Positions 1-7,238 of a DNA stretch of 17,198 nt are shown here, in pieces; the first letter of the stretch is position 1; each line of letters opens with the position of its first letter. Source of the stretch: CAIVAT01 sp037139855. Its GTDB lineage: Bacteria; Bacteroidota; Bacteroidia; Bacteroidales; FEN-979. Where the stretch lies: assembly GCA_037139855.1 (NCBI GenBank), contig JBAXFM010000095.1, forward strand, positions 1 to 17,198, given 5' to 3'. Position numbers and translations under genes: made by a program. Under the pieces are notes generated by a model, which saw only the letters and a list, made by a program, of their open reading frames with translations, was not told the origin of the DNA and did no database searches.

Positions 1-731
1 TTTCCCAGCCTCAGCCTATCGATTTTGAGAAATCACCTTATGGTGAGATAGCACGCAAATTCAACGTCAACATCACTTTCCGTAAATTTTTTAAGATTGA
101 CGGAATTCCTGCAAAGGATTTCAGGAAGGATAAAGTCAACCTACTGGATTATACGGCAGTTATCTTTACTTCACGCAATGCTGTTGATCACTACTTCAGG
201 ATGTGCAAGGAGATGCGGGTTGAAGTGCCTGAAACCATGAAGTACTTCAGTATTTCAGAATCTACCGCCTATTATTTGCAAAAATACGTTCAATTCAGGA
301 AGCGAAAAATTTTCCACAGCAAGGAAAATTACGCCAACCTTATTGAACTTATCAAAAAACATAAAACTGAAAAATTTCTGCTCCCCTGCTCGGATATTCA
401 TAAGCAGGAAATCCCAAAAATGCTGGAAGACAATAAAATTCAGTTTAAAAAGGCAATTATTTACCGTACCCTGGCAAGTGACCTTTCCGACATTGACATC
501 AAAAATTACGATTTGCTTATCTTTTTCAGTCCTTCCGGAATTAAATCACTTTTTAAAAATTTCCCGGATTTTGTCCAGAATGAATGTGCCATTGGCGCTT
601 TTGGAACATCAACCCATAAAGCAGTGAAAGATGCCGGGTTAACCCTCCATGTGGAGGCCCCCACCCAGGCAGCAGCTTCCATGACCACTGCCATTGAATT
701 GTTTCTGCAAAACGAAGCAAAAAAGAAGTGA
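1..731 (+). CDS. hemD: Uroporphyrinogen-III synthase, 5' end cut by window edge
   Basis: This would close and isomerise hydroxymethylbilane to uroporphyrinogen III in cytoplasmic tetrapyrrole (haem, sirohaem) synthesis. The open frame enters the window (first full codon at 3) and runs 242 codons to TGA at 729-731. The visible protein opens with SQPQP, close to the usual N-terminus of this family (VSQPQP-like), so probably fewer than ten residues are missing. Typical features are the TAVIFTSRNAVDHYF segment before the first lobe crossover, then ETMKYFSISE, FLLPCSDI, and FFSPSGIKSLF with AIGAFGTSTHKA near the C-terminus. These match the two-lobe HemD fold as found in Bacteroidota. An internal ATG at 201 is not the start, because conserved HemD sequence continues upstream of it. 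The gene is followed 29 bases later by rnpA on the same strand. Confidence 0.9.
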   Translation, partial: SQPQPIDFEKSPYGEIARKFNVNITFRKFFKIDGIPAKDFRKDKVNLLDYTAVIFTSRNAVDHYFRMCKEMRVEVPETMKYFSISESTAYYLQKYVQFRKRKIFHSKENYANLIELIKKHKTEKFLLPCSDIHKQEIPKMLEDNKIQFKKAIIYRTLASDLSDIDIKNYDLLIFFSPSGIKSLFKNFPDFVQNECAIGAFGTSTHKAVKDAGLTLHVEAPTQAAASMTTAIELFLQNEAKKK

Positions 732-760
732 ACATCTGTTCAATGATTTCAGTGTAAATC

Positions 761-1153
761 GTGAAACAAACTTTTTCCAAAGAAGAGCGGCTTTGCAGCC
801 ACCAGCTAATCAGCAAGTTATTTTCGAAAGGTCATAAATTTTATCTGAACCCGTTTCGCATCACCTGGATGCAGGAATCGATTGAAGTTGCTTCACCCGC
901 CCAGGTTCTGATGAGTGTTCCAAAATACAATTTCCACAAGGCTGTGCATCGGAACCTGATTCGACGCCGCATGAAAGAGGCATTCCGGTTGAATAAACAA
1001 CTTTTATACAACCGACTTTCGGAAAACGGAAATCAAATTGTTTTCTGTATTACCTACACAGCCAAAGAAATAGTAACTTATGACCTCATCCAAGCAAAAA
1101 TAATTTTACTTTTACAGCGTTTAATTGAAGAGAATGAAAAAGTTACTGGCTAA
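761..1153 (+). CDS. rnpA: Ribonuclease P protein component
   Basis: This is the protein subunit of RNase P, which helps the RNase P RNA cut 5' leaders from pre-tRNAs in the cytoplasm. The product is 130 residues, within the normal range (about 110-140). It starts with KQTFSKEERL, the usual N-terminal helix region (compare TFxKxERL), and contains the basic RNR-type signature KAVHRNLIRRRMKEAFR at about residues 66-82, which contacts the RNA. The start is GTG at 761; no in-frame ATG lies between it and the conserved N-terminus. The 3' end overlaps yidD by 20 bases, which suggests translational coupling. In many bacteria rnpA follows rpmH, but here it follows hemD instead. Confidence 0.93.
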   Translation: MKQTFSKEERLCSHQLISKLFSKGHKFYLNPFRITWMQESIEVASPAQVLMSVPKYNFHKAVHRNLIRRRMKEAFRLNKQLLYNRLSENGNQIVFCITYTAKEIVTYDLIQAKIILLLQRLIEENEKVTG

Positions 1154-1355
1154 GTTTTTCATTTTACTGATACGGATTTACCAGGGAGCCATCTCCCCAT
1201 ATCTGATGCCGTCATGCCGTTATACACCCAGTTGCTCGGCGTATGGCGTTGATGCCATTGTCAAGTACGGGCCTTTCCGTGGCGGATGGATGGCATTGAA
1301 ACGAATTGGAAGATGTAATCCATGGGGAGGAAGCGGGTATGATCCGGTACCATGA
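1134..1355 (+). CDS. yidD: Membrane protein insertion efficiency factor YidD
   Basis: A small (73-residue) inner-membrane-associated protein thought to assist YidC/Sec-dependent membrane protein insertion. The family signature is clear: an amphipathic or hydrophobic N-terminus (LLAKFFILLIRIYQ), then GAISPYLMPSCRYTPSCSAY with the conserved cysteines, then GPFRGGWMALKRIGRCNPWG and a GYDPVP C-terminus. ATG at 1134 (MKKLLAKF) is preferred over a TTG at 1125 in the same frame because it gives the standard family N-terminus. The gene starts inside the 3' end of rnpA, the same pairing seen in many phyla. It is followed by a 159-base gap with repeats before the S41 peptidase gene. Confidence 0.93.
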   Translation: MKKLLAKFFILLIRIYQGAISPYLMPSCRYTPSCSAYGVDAIVKYGPFRGGWMALKRIGRCNPWGGSGYDPVP

Positions 1356-1362
1356 GGGAAAT

Positions 1363-1402
1363 TGAAAATGCAAAATGCAAATGGTAAATGTCAAATGTCA
1401 AA
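1363..1402 (+). repeat. Imperfect AT-rich heptad array (TGNNAAA units)
   Basis: Six consecutive units begin with TG and end in an A-run: TGAAAA, TGCAAAA, TGCAAA, TGGTAAA, TGTCAAA and TGTCAAA. It starts seven bases after the yidD stop codon. The unit length and the TGNCAAA form resemble the TGACRAA arrays at 5400-5434 and 7239-7266, so these may be one family. No function is visible. Confidence 0.6.
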
Positions 1403-1408
1403 ATATTT

Positions 1409-1476
1409 CAGCTCCATAGGAGCTGGATTTTGATAGTCAGAATGATGCAGGTTGATTTTCCGCTCCGGAGGTGCGG
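1409..1476. repeat. Pair of short palindromes, REP/BIME-like
   Basis: Two hairpin-forming palindromes with related cores are separated by 34 bases. The first has stem CAGCTCC (1409-1415) with GGAGCTG (1419-1425) around a 3-base loop. The second has stem CCGCTCC (1460-1466) with GGTGCGG (1470-1476), one mismatch, and loop GGA. Both share the pattern GCTCC-NNN-GGNGC. The pairing of two similar palindromes between genes is typical of REP-type elements. They could also act in mRNA processing or attenuation between yidD and the S41 gene. No T-tract follows either hairpin, so a Rho-independent terminator is unlikely. Confidence 0.6.
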
Positions 1477-1514
1477 AATGATATAATGGAGATTTACATT
1501 TATAAAAAAACAGA

Positions 1515-3236
1515 ATGAAACGAATTGCAGGATATTTTTTATTGATTTTCCTTCTTGGATCGGCTGGAAAAGGAACATTTGCGCAGGCGCCAAATCAACA
1601 GGGTTTTGAAATCATGAAAAACCTTGATATTTATTCCAACCTGATCAAGGAGTTAAATCAGGATTATGTGGATGAGATCAAACCTGGGGAATTGACACAA
1701 ACCGGTATCGAAGCCATGCTTGAGTCGCTTGATCCGTACACCAATTTCATTCCGGAATCGCAGGTCGAAGATTACAAGTTCATTACGACCGGACAATATG
1801 GCGGAATCGGTTCACTCATCCATCAACAGGGAGATTATATTGTAATTTCCGAACCGTATGAGGGTTCACCTTCCGATAAATCGGGGCTTAAAGCGGGTGA
1901 CAGAATTCTGGAAGTCAATGGAAAACAGGCTAAAGGAAAATCATACGATGATGTCAGTTCAATCCTGAAAGGACAAGCGGGAACCAATGTAGATGTGCTG
2001 ATACAGCGTGAAGGGGAAAGTAAACCCTTTGAAAAAACGATAACCCGTGAGAATATCAAGATTGATAACATTCCCTACTATGGAATGGTTGACTCAACGA
2101 TCGGCTATATCAAATTAACCGGATTCACCCAGAATGCAGCCAAAGAATTGAAACAGGCTTACCTTAAATTAAAAGAAGGGAATACACTCAAAGGAATCAT
2201 TGTTGATTTGCGGGGCAATGGTGGCGGATTGCTGAATGAAGCTGTTGATATTGCCAACATTTTTGTTGAACGCGGACAGGAAATTGTTAGTACGAAAGGA
2301 AAAATGGCAGATAAAAACCGGTCTCATCTCACCATGAGTCCACCGGTTGATCTCAGTATTCCCGTGGTTGTTCTTGTCGACCGCTCAAGTGCGTCGGCCA
2401 GTGAAATACTGGCAGGTTCGCTGCAAGACCTCGACCGTGCTGTCATTCTGGGTCAGCGTACTTTCGGGAAAGGCCTTGTGCAGAATGTGGTTCCATTATC
2501 CTATAACGCGCAGATGAAAATCACCGTTGCCAAATATTATATTCCCAGCGGACGCTGCATCCAGGCAATCGATTATGAACATAAAAAGAAAGATGGTTCG
2601 TTCGGAAAGATTCCCGACTCCTTGATAAGGGCGTTTAAAACCAAGAATGGAAGAACGGTTTATGACGGTGGCGGAATCAATCCTGATGTGATTACAAAAT
2701 CCAGACAGTTCAGCAACCTGGCCATGGCCCTTTACGGAAAATACTTCGTGTTTGATTATGCCACAAAATATGCACGCGAACATCCATCCATTCCTCCGGC
2801 TGATGTATTTGAAATCGACGATTCCATTTACAATAGTTTCATCGAATTTATCAAGGGGAAGGATTACTCCTATAAAACCAGGAGCGAACGTGCGCTTGAA
2901 GACCTCAAAAACATTGCATTGAAAGAAAATTATTTTGATGCCATCAAAGTTGAATACGACCATCTTTCTGTCAGAATGGAGAAGGACAAGCAGGAGGATC
3001 TGAAAAAATACAACGATCAGATCAAAGAACTTCTGAAAATGGAAATCGTGACAAGATATTATTATCAGAAAGGAAAAATCATATCGGCCCTAAAGCATGA
3101 CCCTGAACTTAATGAGGCGATTGCGACCATTAAAGATACAGAAAAATACACGGGGATCCTGGCCGGGAAATATGTGCAGCCAAAACCGGAAATTCCGGTC
3201 AAGAGTGAAGATGACGAAGACAACCCGGTTGAATAA
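1515..3236 (+). CDS. Exported C-terminal processing peptidase, family S41 (Prc/CtpA type)
   Basis: A serine protease that cuts substrates from their C-termini in the periplasm, probably in envelope protein maturation or turnover. The 573-residue product has a signal peptide (residues 1 to about 24, ending TFAQ), an N-terminal helical region with the typical SLDPYTNFIP (71-80), a PDZ domain (about 96-168, core SGLKAGDRILEVNG) and the S41 catalytic domain (about 185-360). The catalytic dyad can be read directly: Ser294 in SSASASE and Lys319 in TFGKG, 25 residues apart as in E. coli Prc. A long charged tail follows (about 400-573, ending in an acidic SEDDED stretch). The ATG at 1515 places the signal peptide at the N-terminus. 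The cdd start codon lies only 10 bases after the stop, so the two are likely cotranscribed. Confidence 0.93.
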   Translation: MKRIAGYFLLIFLLGSAGKGTFAQAPNQQGFEIMKNLDIYSNLIKELNQDYVDEIKPGELTQTGIEAMLESLDPYTNFIPESQVEDYKFITTGQYGGIGSLIHQQGDYIVISEPYEGSPSDKSGLKAGDRILEVNGKQAKGKSYDDVSSILKGQAGTNVDVLIQREGESKPFEKTITRENIKIDNIPYYGMVDSTIGYIKLTGFTQNAAKELKQAYLKLKEGNTLKGIIVDLRGNGGGLLNEAVDIANIFVERGQEIVSTKGKMADKNRSHLTMSPPVDLSIPVVVLVDRSSASASEILAGSLQDLDRAVILGQRTFGKGLVQNVVPLSYNAQMKITVAKYYIPSGRCIQAIDYEHKKKDGSFGKIPDSLIRAFKTKNGRTVYDGGGINPDVITKSRQFSNLAMALYGKYFVFDYATKYAREHPSIPPADVFEIDDSIYNSFIEFIKGKDYSYKTRSERALEDLKNIALKENYFDAIKVEYDHLSVRMEKDKQEDLKKYNDQIKELLKMEIVTRYYYQKGKIISALKHDPELNEAIATIKDTEKYTGILAGKYVQPKPEIPVKSEDDEDNPVE

Positions 3237-3246
3237 AACCATATAC

Positions 3247-3735
3247 ATGAAACAAATTACGCATTCCTTTGACTATCAGGTTTATGATTCCGCCCTCGAA
3301 TTACCGTTAACCGACCGGGAATTGCTACAACAGGCCAAACTTGCTATTGCTGGCTCCTATGCTCCGTATTCTCATTATCATGTTGGCGCGGCGGTAAAAC
3401 TTGCCAACGGGGAAATTGTCTCAGGAAGTAACCAGGAGAACATGTCATTCCCGGCAGGACTTTGCGCTGAAAGGGTCGCGGTATTTTCAGCTTCTTCAAC
3501 CTATCCGGATGTTCCTTTTGCGGCAATTGCCATCAGTGCTGTTTCCGAAGATTTTGAAGTTTCCGATCCAGTTCCTCCATGCGGAATGTGTCGGCAAGCC
3601 ATTATCGAATTTGAAATGAAGTTCAACAATAAAATCCGGATCATCCTAGGTGGCCAAACAGGGAAAGTGTTTGTTTTCCATGGAATGGGCTCTTTGCTGC
3701 CGCTGGCGTTTCATGAGGAAGGACTGGCGAAATGA
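3247..3735 (+). CDS. cdd: Cytidine deaminase
   Basis: A cytoplasmic zinc enzyme of pyrimidine salvage that deaminates cytidine and deoxycytidine to uridine and deoxyuridine. The product is 162 residues, close to Bacteroidota homologues. The active site is complete: substrate-contact motif SNQENMSFPAGLCAERVA with zinc ligand Cys73 and proton-shuttle Glu75, then PPCGMCRQ with zinc ligands Cys112 and Cys115. YAPYSHYHVGAAV (about 38-50) is the usual N-terminal substrate-binding segment. The frame stays open upstream to 3097, but that stretch overlaps the S41 coding region. ATG at 3247 fits both the family length and the 10-base gap to the preceding gene. A C-rich palindromic repeat that could terminate transcription begins 17 bases after the stop. 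Confidence 0.95.
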   Translation: MKQITHSFDYQVYDSALELPLTDRELLQQAKLAIAGSYAPYSHYHVGAAVKLANGEIVSGSNQENMSFPAGLCAERVAVFSASSTYPDVPFAAIAISAVSEDFEVSDPVPPCGMCRQAIIEFEMKFNNKIRIILGGQTGKVFVFHGMGSLLPLAFHEEGLAK

Positions 3736-3752
3736 ATGGAGAGGGACGAAGA

Positions 3753-3922
3753 TGACCCACCCCGTCCCTCCCCTTGGAGGGGAGGGGGATTTTCTGCCAA
3801 GAATGACATGTCAAATTCTTTTAATCATGATGGTAATTAGTTTAAATGGTTTGAAACAAAAATATTAAAAATCAACGTTCTACGCCTCCCTCCCCTCCAA
3901 GGGGAGGGTCGGGGTGGGGTCA
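3753..3922. repeat. 170-bp unit with about 37-bp near-perfect inverted repeats
   Basis: The left arm (3753-3789) and right arm (3885-3922) are reverse complements apart from about three differences, with 95 AT-rich bases between them. Each arm also has an internal palindrome, CCCTCCCC-TTGGA-GGGGAGGG or its complement, and a G/C-rich outer part (CACCCCG / CGGGGTG). The layout resembles a MITE or a head-to-head REP pair. The central part holds no convincing gene. No clear target duplication is visible at the ends. Confidence 0.75.
3767..3793 (+). terminator. Possible terminator hairpin after cdd
   Basis: An 8-bp all-matched stem CCCTCCCC/GGGGAGGG with loop TTGGA is followed by GGA and a short TTTT run, 32 bases after the cdd stop codon. 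The T-run is short, and the hairpin is part of a repeated element, so a terminator role is only a possibility. Confidence 0.35.
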
Positions 3923-3980
3923 CTAAAAGTAGTAACTAAAAAAGTTTAAACTGTCTGTCATAAATCCCAAACCGTTCATT

Positions 3981-4877
3981 ATGAAAATCCCCTACACTTT
4001 TTTCCTGTTATTACTTCTTATTCCTTTTTTGGCGATGAAGGGCGACAAACCTGCTTACAAGGTTTTCAACACCAAAGGGCATGAAGTGGATTATAACGAT
4101 ATCCTTAAAGCGGCTAAAAATTCAGATATTATTTTTTTTGGCGAACTACACAAAAACCCCATCGTACACTGGCTGGAGTTGGAACTTACCAAAGACCTTT
4201 TTGCAGAAAAGGGCATTAACCTTGTTCTGGGAGCTGAGATGTTTGAGGTTGATAACCAACTGCTGATCAATGAATATCTTTCAAAAATGATTCGCAAAAA
4301 AGATTTTGAGGCAGAAGCCAAACTCTGGCCCAATTACAAAACCGACTATGCTCCCCTGGTTGACTTTGCCCGTGAGAAAGGCATAAAGGTTCTGGCGACC
4401 AATATTCCCCGGCGCTTTGCTGCACTGGTTAATATTAAAGGGTTTGAAGGGCTTGACAGCATCAATGCCATGGAACGTGGTATGATTGCTTCCCTGCCGA
4501 TCAAATATCCTGACACGCTGGAGTGCTACGCAAGTATCGTTAAAAATGTCGGAGACGGCATGCCAGCTCATCTTACAGCTAATCTGGGGAAAGCACAAGC
4601 GATCAAGGATGCCACCATGGCTCATTTTATCATAAAGAATGGCGCTTTTGACGGAAAAACCATCTTGCATTTCAATGGGTCGTATCACAGCGATAACCAC
4701 CAGAGTATTGTCTGGTACGTGAATCAGGCTATCCGCAAAACCAGTTTTGAACTAAAGATACTGACCATTTCCTGTGTTGAACAGGAAAACATTGATACGA
4801 TTTCAAAGCAGGATGCAGCGAAAGCTGATTATATTATCGTTATACCGTCATCAATGCCGGGAGCGGAAGGCAAATAG
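3981..4877 (+). CDS. Exported ChaN-like protein (Tiki/TraB/ChaN superfamily, DUF399 type)
   Basis: The product has 298 residues with an N-terminal signal sequence (about 1-19, hydrophobic run FFLLLLLIPFLA). The mature part is a single ChaN-type domain. It has FFGELHKNPIVH with Gly54, Glu55 and His57, then LGAEMFEVDNQ with Glu86, AQAIKDATMA (206-215), and the late FNGSYHSDNHQ with His236 and His240. These match the GExH and GxxH motifs of the haem-binding ChaN proteins and of the related Tiki metalloproteases. ChaN of Campylobacter is an outer-membrane haem-binding lipoprotein, but here no lipobox cysteine follows the signal sequence, so the protein is probably soluble in the periplasm or secreted. 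No TonB receptor or haem gene is adjacent except hemD 3.3 kb upstream, so a haem role is unproven. A peptidase-like activity is an alternative. Confidence 0.8.
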   Translation: MKIPYTFFLLLLLIPFLAMKGDKPAYKVFNTKGHEVDYNDILKAAKNSDIIFFGELHKNPIVHWLELELTKDLFAEKGINLVLGAEMFEVDNQLLINEYLSKMIRKKDFEAEAKLWPNYKTDYAPLVDFAREKGIKVLATNIPRRFAALVNIKGFEGLDSINAMERGMIASLPIKYPDTLECYASIVKNVGDGMPAHLTANLGKAQAIKDATMAHFIIKNGAFDGKTILHFNGSYHSDNHQSIVWYVNQAIRKTSFELKILTISCVEQENIDTISKQDAAKADYIIVIPSSMPGAEGK

Positions 4878-4886
4878 ACAATTTCA

Positions 4887-4950
4887 CGCAGATTGCCAGT
4901 AAAAAGTTCTCGCAGATTTTCGCGGATTAAAACGCGGATTTTCGCAGAAT
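4887..4950 (+). repeat. CGCRGATT repeat cluster
   Basis: Five copies of an 8-base unit occur in 64 bases: CGCAGATT (4887, 4911), CGCGGATT (4921, 4933) and CGCAGAAT (4943). The last four are spaced 10-12 bases apart. The cluster fills the gap between two convergent genes (ChaN-like on plus, GtrA-like on minus). It does not form an inverted repeat, so it does not look like a classical terminator. Confidence 0.65.
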
Positions 4951-4955
4951 TGTGA

Positions 4956-5357
4956 TCAGACGAAAGTGTAATAAGCGTTGATCAGAAAATTCCACAGGGT
5001 AACCAGTATTGTAGCTATTAGTTTTGATACATAGAAATTAACCTTGAATTTTCCTGTCATTGCCCAGATAATCAACAGGTTGATTACCAAACCTATGAGT
5101 GCAATGATGAAAAACCGGGTAAATTCGAGCATCACGTTTGGATTGGTGCTGTGAAAGGTCCAGGCCCGGTTCATGAAATAATTGGAGGTTGCAGCCAACG
5201 CAAAGCCACAGGTGTTGGCCACATACTTTTGAATCTTCAGTATCTCCTTGCAAATGAACGTCGTTCCAAAATCGACGAATACGCCTGAAAAACCAACCAG
5301 GGAAAACTTTACGAATTTCAGAATAAAGGCTTCGGTTAAGAAAGACTGAAGGAGCAT
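4956..5357 (-). CDS. GtrA-family membrane protein
   Basis: A 133-residue, very hydrophobic protein with four predicted membrane segments (about residues 13-31, 43-60, 78-98 and 108-127). It matches the GtrA-like family, whose members are linked to moving lipid-linked sugars across the inner membrane or otherwise supporting glycosyltransferases that build surface polysaccharide or teichoic-acid decorations. Diagnostic parts are FVKFSLVGFSGVFVDF at the N-terminus, NYFMNRAWTF between segments 2 and 3, and the C-terminal NFLINAYYTFV. The gene lies 77 bases downstream of the M28 peptidase gene on the same strand, with a TGACRAA heptad array in between. No GtrB-type glycosyltransferase is next to it, so its partner and substrate cannot be named from this window. 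Confidence 0.88.
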   Translation of the reverse strand: MLLQSFLTEAFILKFVKFSLVGFSGVFVDFGTTFICKEILKIQKYVANTCGFALAATSNYFMNRAWTFHSTNPNVMLEFTRFFIIALIGLVINLLIIWAMTGKFKVNFYVSKLIATILVTLWNFLINAYYTFV

Positions 5358-5399
5358 GGCAGGAGTGAATGAGGTGATTGGGGATAACTATCTTATGAA

Positions 5400-5434
5400 T
5401 GACAAATGACGATTGACAAATGACAAATGACGAG
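5400..5434 (+). repeat. TGACRAA heptad array, five units
   Basis: Five exact-phase 7-base units lie in a row: TGACAAA, TGACGAT, TGACAAA, TGACAAA and TGACGAG. The array ends at the base next to the M28 gene stop codon (5435-5437, minus strand). A second array of the same unit, on the opposite strand, lies at 7239-7266, so the M28 gene is bracketed by inverted copies. Confidence 0.8.
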
Positions 5435-7213
5435 TTAAAGCAGGATGATCAATACCTGGTTTTTTCCATCGCGGATCACCTCCACATTGACCGTCATGCC
5501 ATGTTTGAGTTTCTGCAATCGTGACATGTATTCATAAATATTTCCAACGGTCATGCCATTGATACCCGTGATTATATCGCCTTTCTTCATGCCACCCTTA
5601 TCGGCAGGACCATCTTTGGTAACCCCGTCGATGCGTAACCCTTTCTTTTCAGTACCGGCAAAATCGGGCATGATGCCCAGGGTAACCTTTAGCCGGCGAC
5701 CCGAACGACCTGCCTGCTCCTTTTTTCCCGATTCTTTAAATGTTAACGCCAACGGAAGGTTATCAACTACCATGATTATACTGGTGGCATAATCGCCAAT
5801 TTCTTTTTCGGCATCAAAATTGAGTTTTTCGGTATCATCAAAAGGTGTATGATAATCGGTATGAACACCTGTGTTAAAATAAAAAACCGGAATATTGGAA
5901 GAATAAAAAGCTGCATGATCTGATGGGCCATAACCATCAGGTGAATGAACCACCGCAAAATGCAATTTGGTTTCCAGCGGTTTCAGCAAAGAGTCGGCTT
6001 CAACGGAAGTGCCTGTTCCACTTAACGAAATGGAGTTTTTTTCATTATCGAACCTTCCAATCATGTCAAAATTGAACATGGCTTTAATTTTTTTCAATTC
6101 CACCGGCGGATGATCCACAAAATATTTTGAACCGAGCAGCCCGATTTCCTCCGAACTAAATGCGACAAAGATGATGCTGCGTTTGGTATTCCCCTTCTCA
6201 GAGGCCAACCGTTTTGCCAGCGCCATGACCATGGCAGTTCCTGATGCATTATCATCAGCGCCGTTGTGAACGGCATTGGTATCAGGCATGCGTGAACCGG
6301 AACCCGACCCTCCGAAACCAAGGTGGTCATAATGACCGCCAATAACCAGGTATTCGTCCTTCAAAGCCGGATCACTGCCTTCAAGCAAAGCAATAACATT
6401 GGCGGTTTTTTCACGCTTCTGCACAACATCAGCGGTTCCATTCAACGTTATCCCCATCAGAAAACTATTTGGCGCCTTAGATGAAATAATAGTTCGATCA
6501 AGACTGTCGATGGAAATTCCTGTTTTCTTCAGCATCTTATTTGCCAGTTCACGGGTAATGTTCAGAATAGGAATACCGGCGGTGACTTCATTGTTCTCAA
6601 CGACCAATGGCATCAGTTTGTCATCTTTTTCAACTCCTTTCGGGGTGATTAATAAAACACCGGCAGCGCCTTTATCTTTTGCTGTTAAAACCTTACTCCT
6701 CACATCACTGTAAGGAATGAATTTGCTGTCGGAATTATCCAGATCAGGATCAGCACGGAACACCATTACCCATTTCCCTTTCACATCCACCCCTTTATAG
6801 TCGCTCCACTTAAGGCTGTCGATGTCGATATCGAATCCATATCCGGCAAATACCACCGGGGCATTCACTTTTGCACTGCTAGAAAAAGAGAGTGGAATAA
6901 AATCCTTCCTGATTGTGGCATCAAATCCATCGAAGCTGAGGCCATTTTTTTCCCCGAGTTTCACATCGGTAACAATTTCGAACCATTGGAAACCATTCTC
7001 TCCAATAGGTTTCAGCCCGGCAGCCTTGAAATGATCTAAGATATACGTAGCTGCCACGTTGATCTCAGGAGTGCCTGGTTTACGTCCTTTGAGTGAATCA
7101 GAGGCAAGAAATTCAACATATTCGTGAAGCTCCTTGGCTGTTATCTGTGGTTTTTGGGTAAAACCAAGAGTTACCAGCAGAACAAGCAGGGAAAGCAGGA
7201 AGATTCGTTTCAT
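5435..7213 (-). CDS. Exported M28 metallopeptidase with PA and PDZ domains
   Basis: A di-zinc aminopeptidase-type enzyme acting outside the cytoplasm, probably on peptides. The 592-residue product has a signal peptide (FLLSLLVLLVTLGFTQ), a PA domain (about 115-235, VFAGYGFDI...GKWVMVF), the M28 catalytic domain (about 255-500) and a C-terminal PDZ domain (about 515-590, KGGMKKGDIITGINGM). All metal and catalytic residues are readable: His294 (GGHYDHLG), bridging Asp321 (GADDNASG), base Glu355 and ligand Glu356 (SSEEIGLLGS), Asp383 (FNFDMIGR) and His455 (HTDYHTPFD). Start choice: ATG at 7213 gives MKRIFLL directly at the signal peptide. An in-frame ATG at 7246 lies inside a repeat array and is less likely. 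The gene follows mnmA by 36 bases and is probably cotranscribed with it. Substrate specificity is unknown. Confidence 0.92.
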   Translation of the reverse strand: MKRIFLLSLLVLLVTLGFTQKPQITAKELHEYVEFLASDSLKGRKPGTPEINVAATYILDHFKAAGLKPIGENGFQWFEIVTDVKLGEKNGLSFDGFDATIRKDFIPLSFSSSAKVNAPVVFAGYGFDIDIDSLKWSDYKGVDVKGKWVMVFRADPDLDNSDSKFIPYSDVRSKVLTAKDKGAAGVLLITPKGVEKDDKLMPLVVENNEVTAGIPILNITRELANKMLKKTGISIDSLDRTIISSKAPNSFLMGITLNGTADVVQKREKTANVIALLEGSDPALKDEYLVIGGHYDHLGFGGSGSGSRMPDTNAVHNGADDNASGTAMVMALAKRLASEKGNTKRSIIFVAFSSEEIGLLGSKYFVDHPPVELKKIKAMFNFDMIGRFDNEKNSISLSGTGTSVEADSLLKPLETKLHFAVVHSPDGYGPSDHAAFYSSNIPVFYFNTGVHTDYHTPFDDTEKLNFDAEKEIGDYATSIIMVVDNLPLALTFKESGKKEQAGRSGRRLKVTLGIMPDFAGTEKKGLRIDGVTKDGPADKGGMKKGDIITGINGMTVGNIYEYMSRLQKLKHGMTVNVEVIRDGKNQVLIILL

Positions 7214-7238
7214 AATTGGGTTGATTAATGAATTGTTA

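Noticed and set aside
732..760. rpmH or a small gene between hemD and rnpA
   Set aside because: The gap is only 29 bases, too short for rpmH.
2496..2963. 155-codon minus-strand frame under the S41 gene
   Set aside because: It lies fully antisense to a clear S41 peptidase coding region and has no recognisable domain.
3097..3246. Upstream extension of cdd inside the S41 gene
   Set aside because: The family N-terminus begins at 3247; the extra codons only reflect an open frame across the S41 3' end.
3650..3868. 72-codon plus-strand frame running from cdd into the inverted repeat
   Set aside because: It starts inside cdd in another frame, and its second half translates the G/C-rich repeat; no family resemblance.
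5400..5434. CRISPR array
   Set aside because: Units are contiguous 7-mers without spacers and there are no cas genes.
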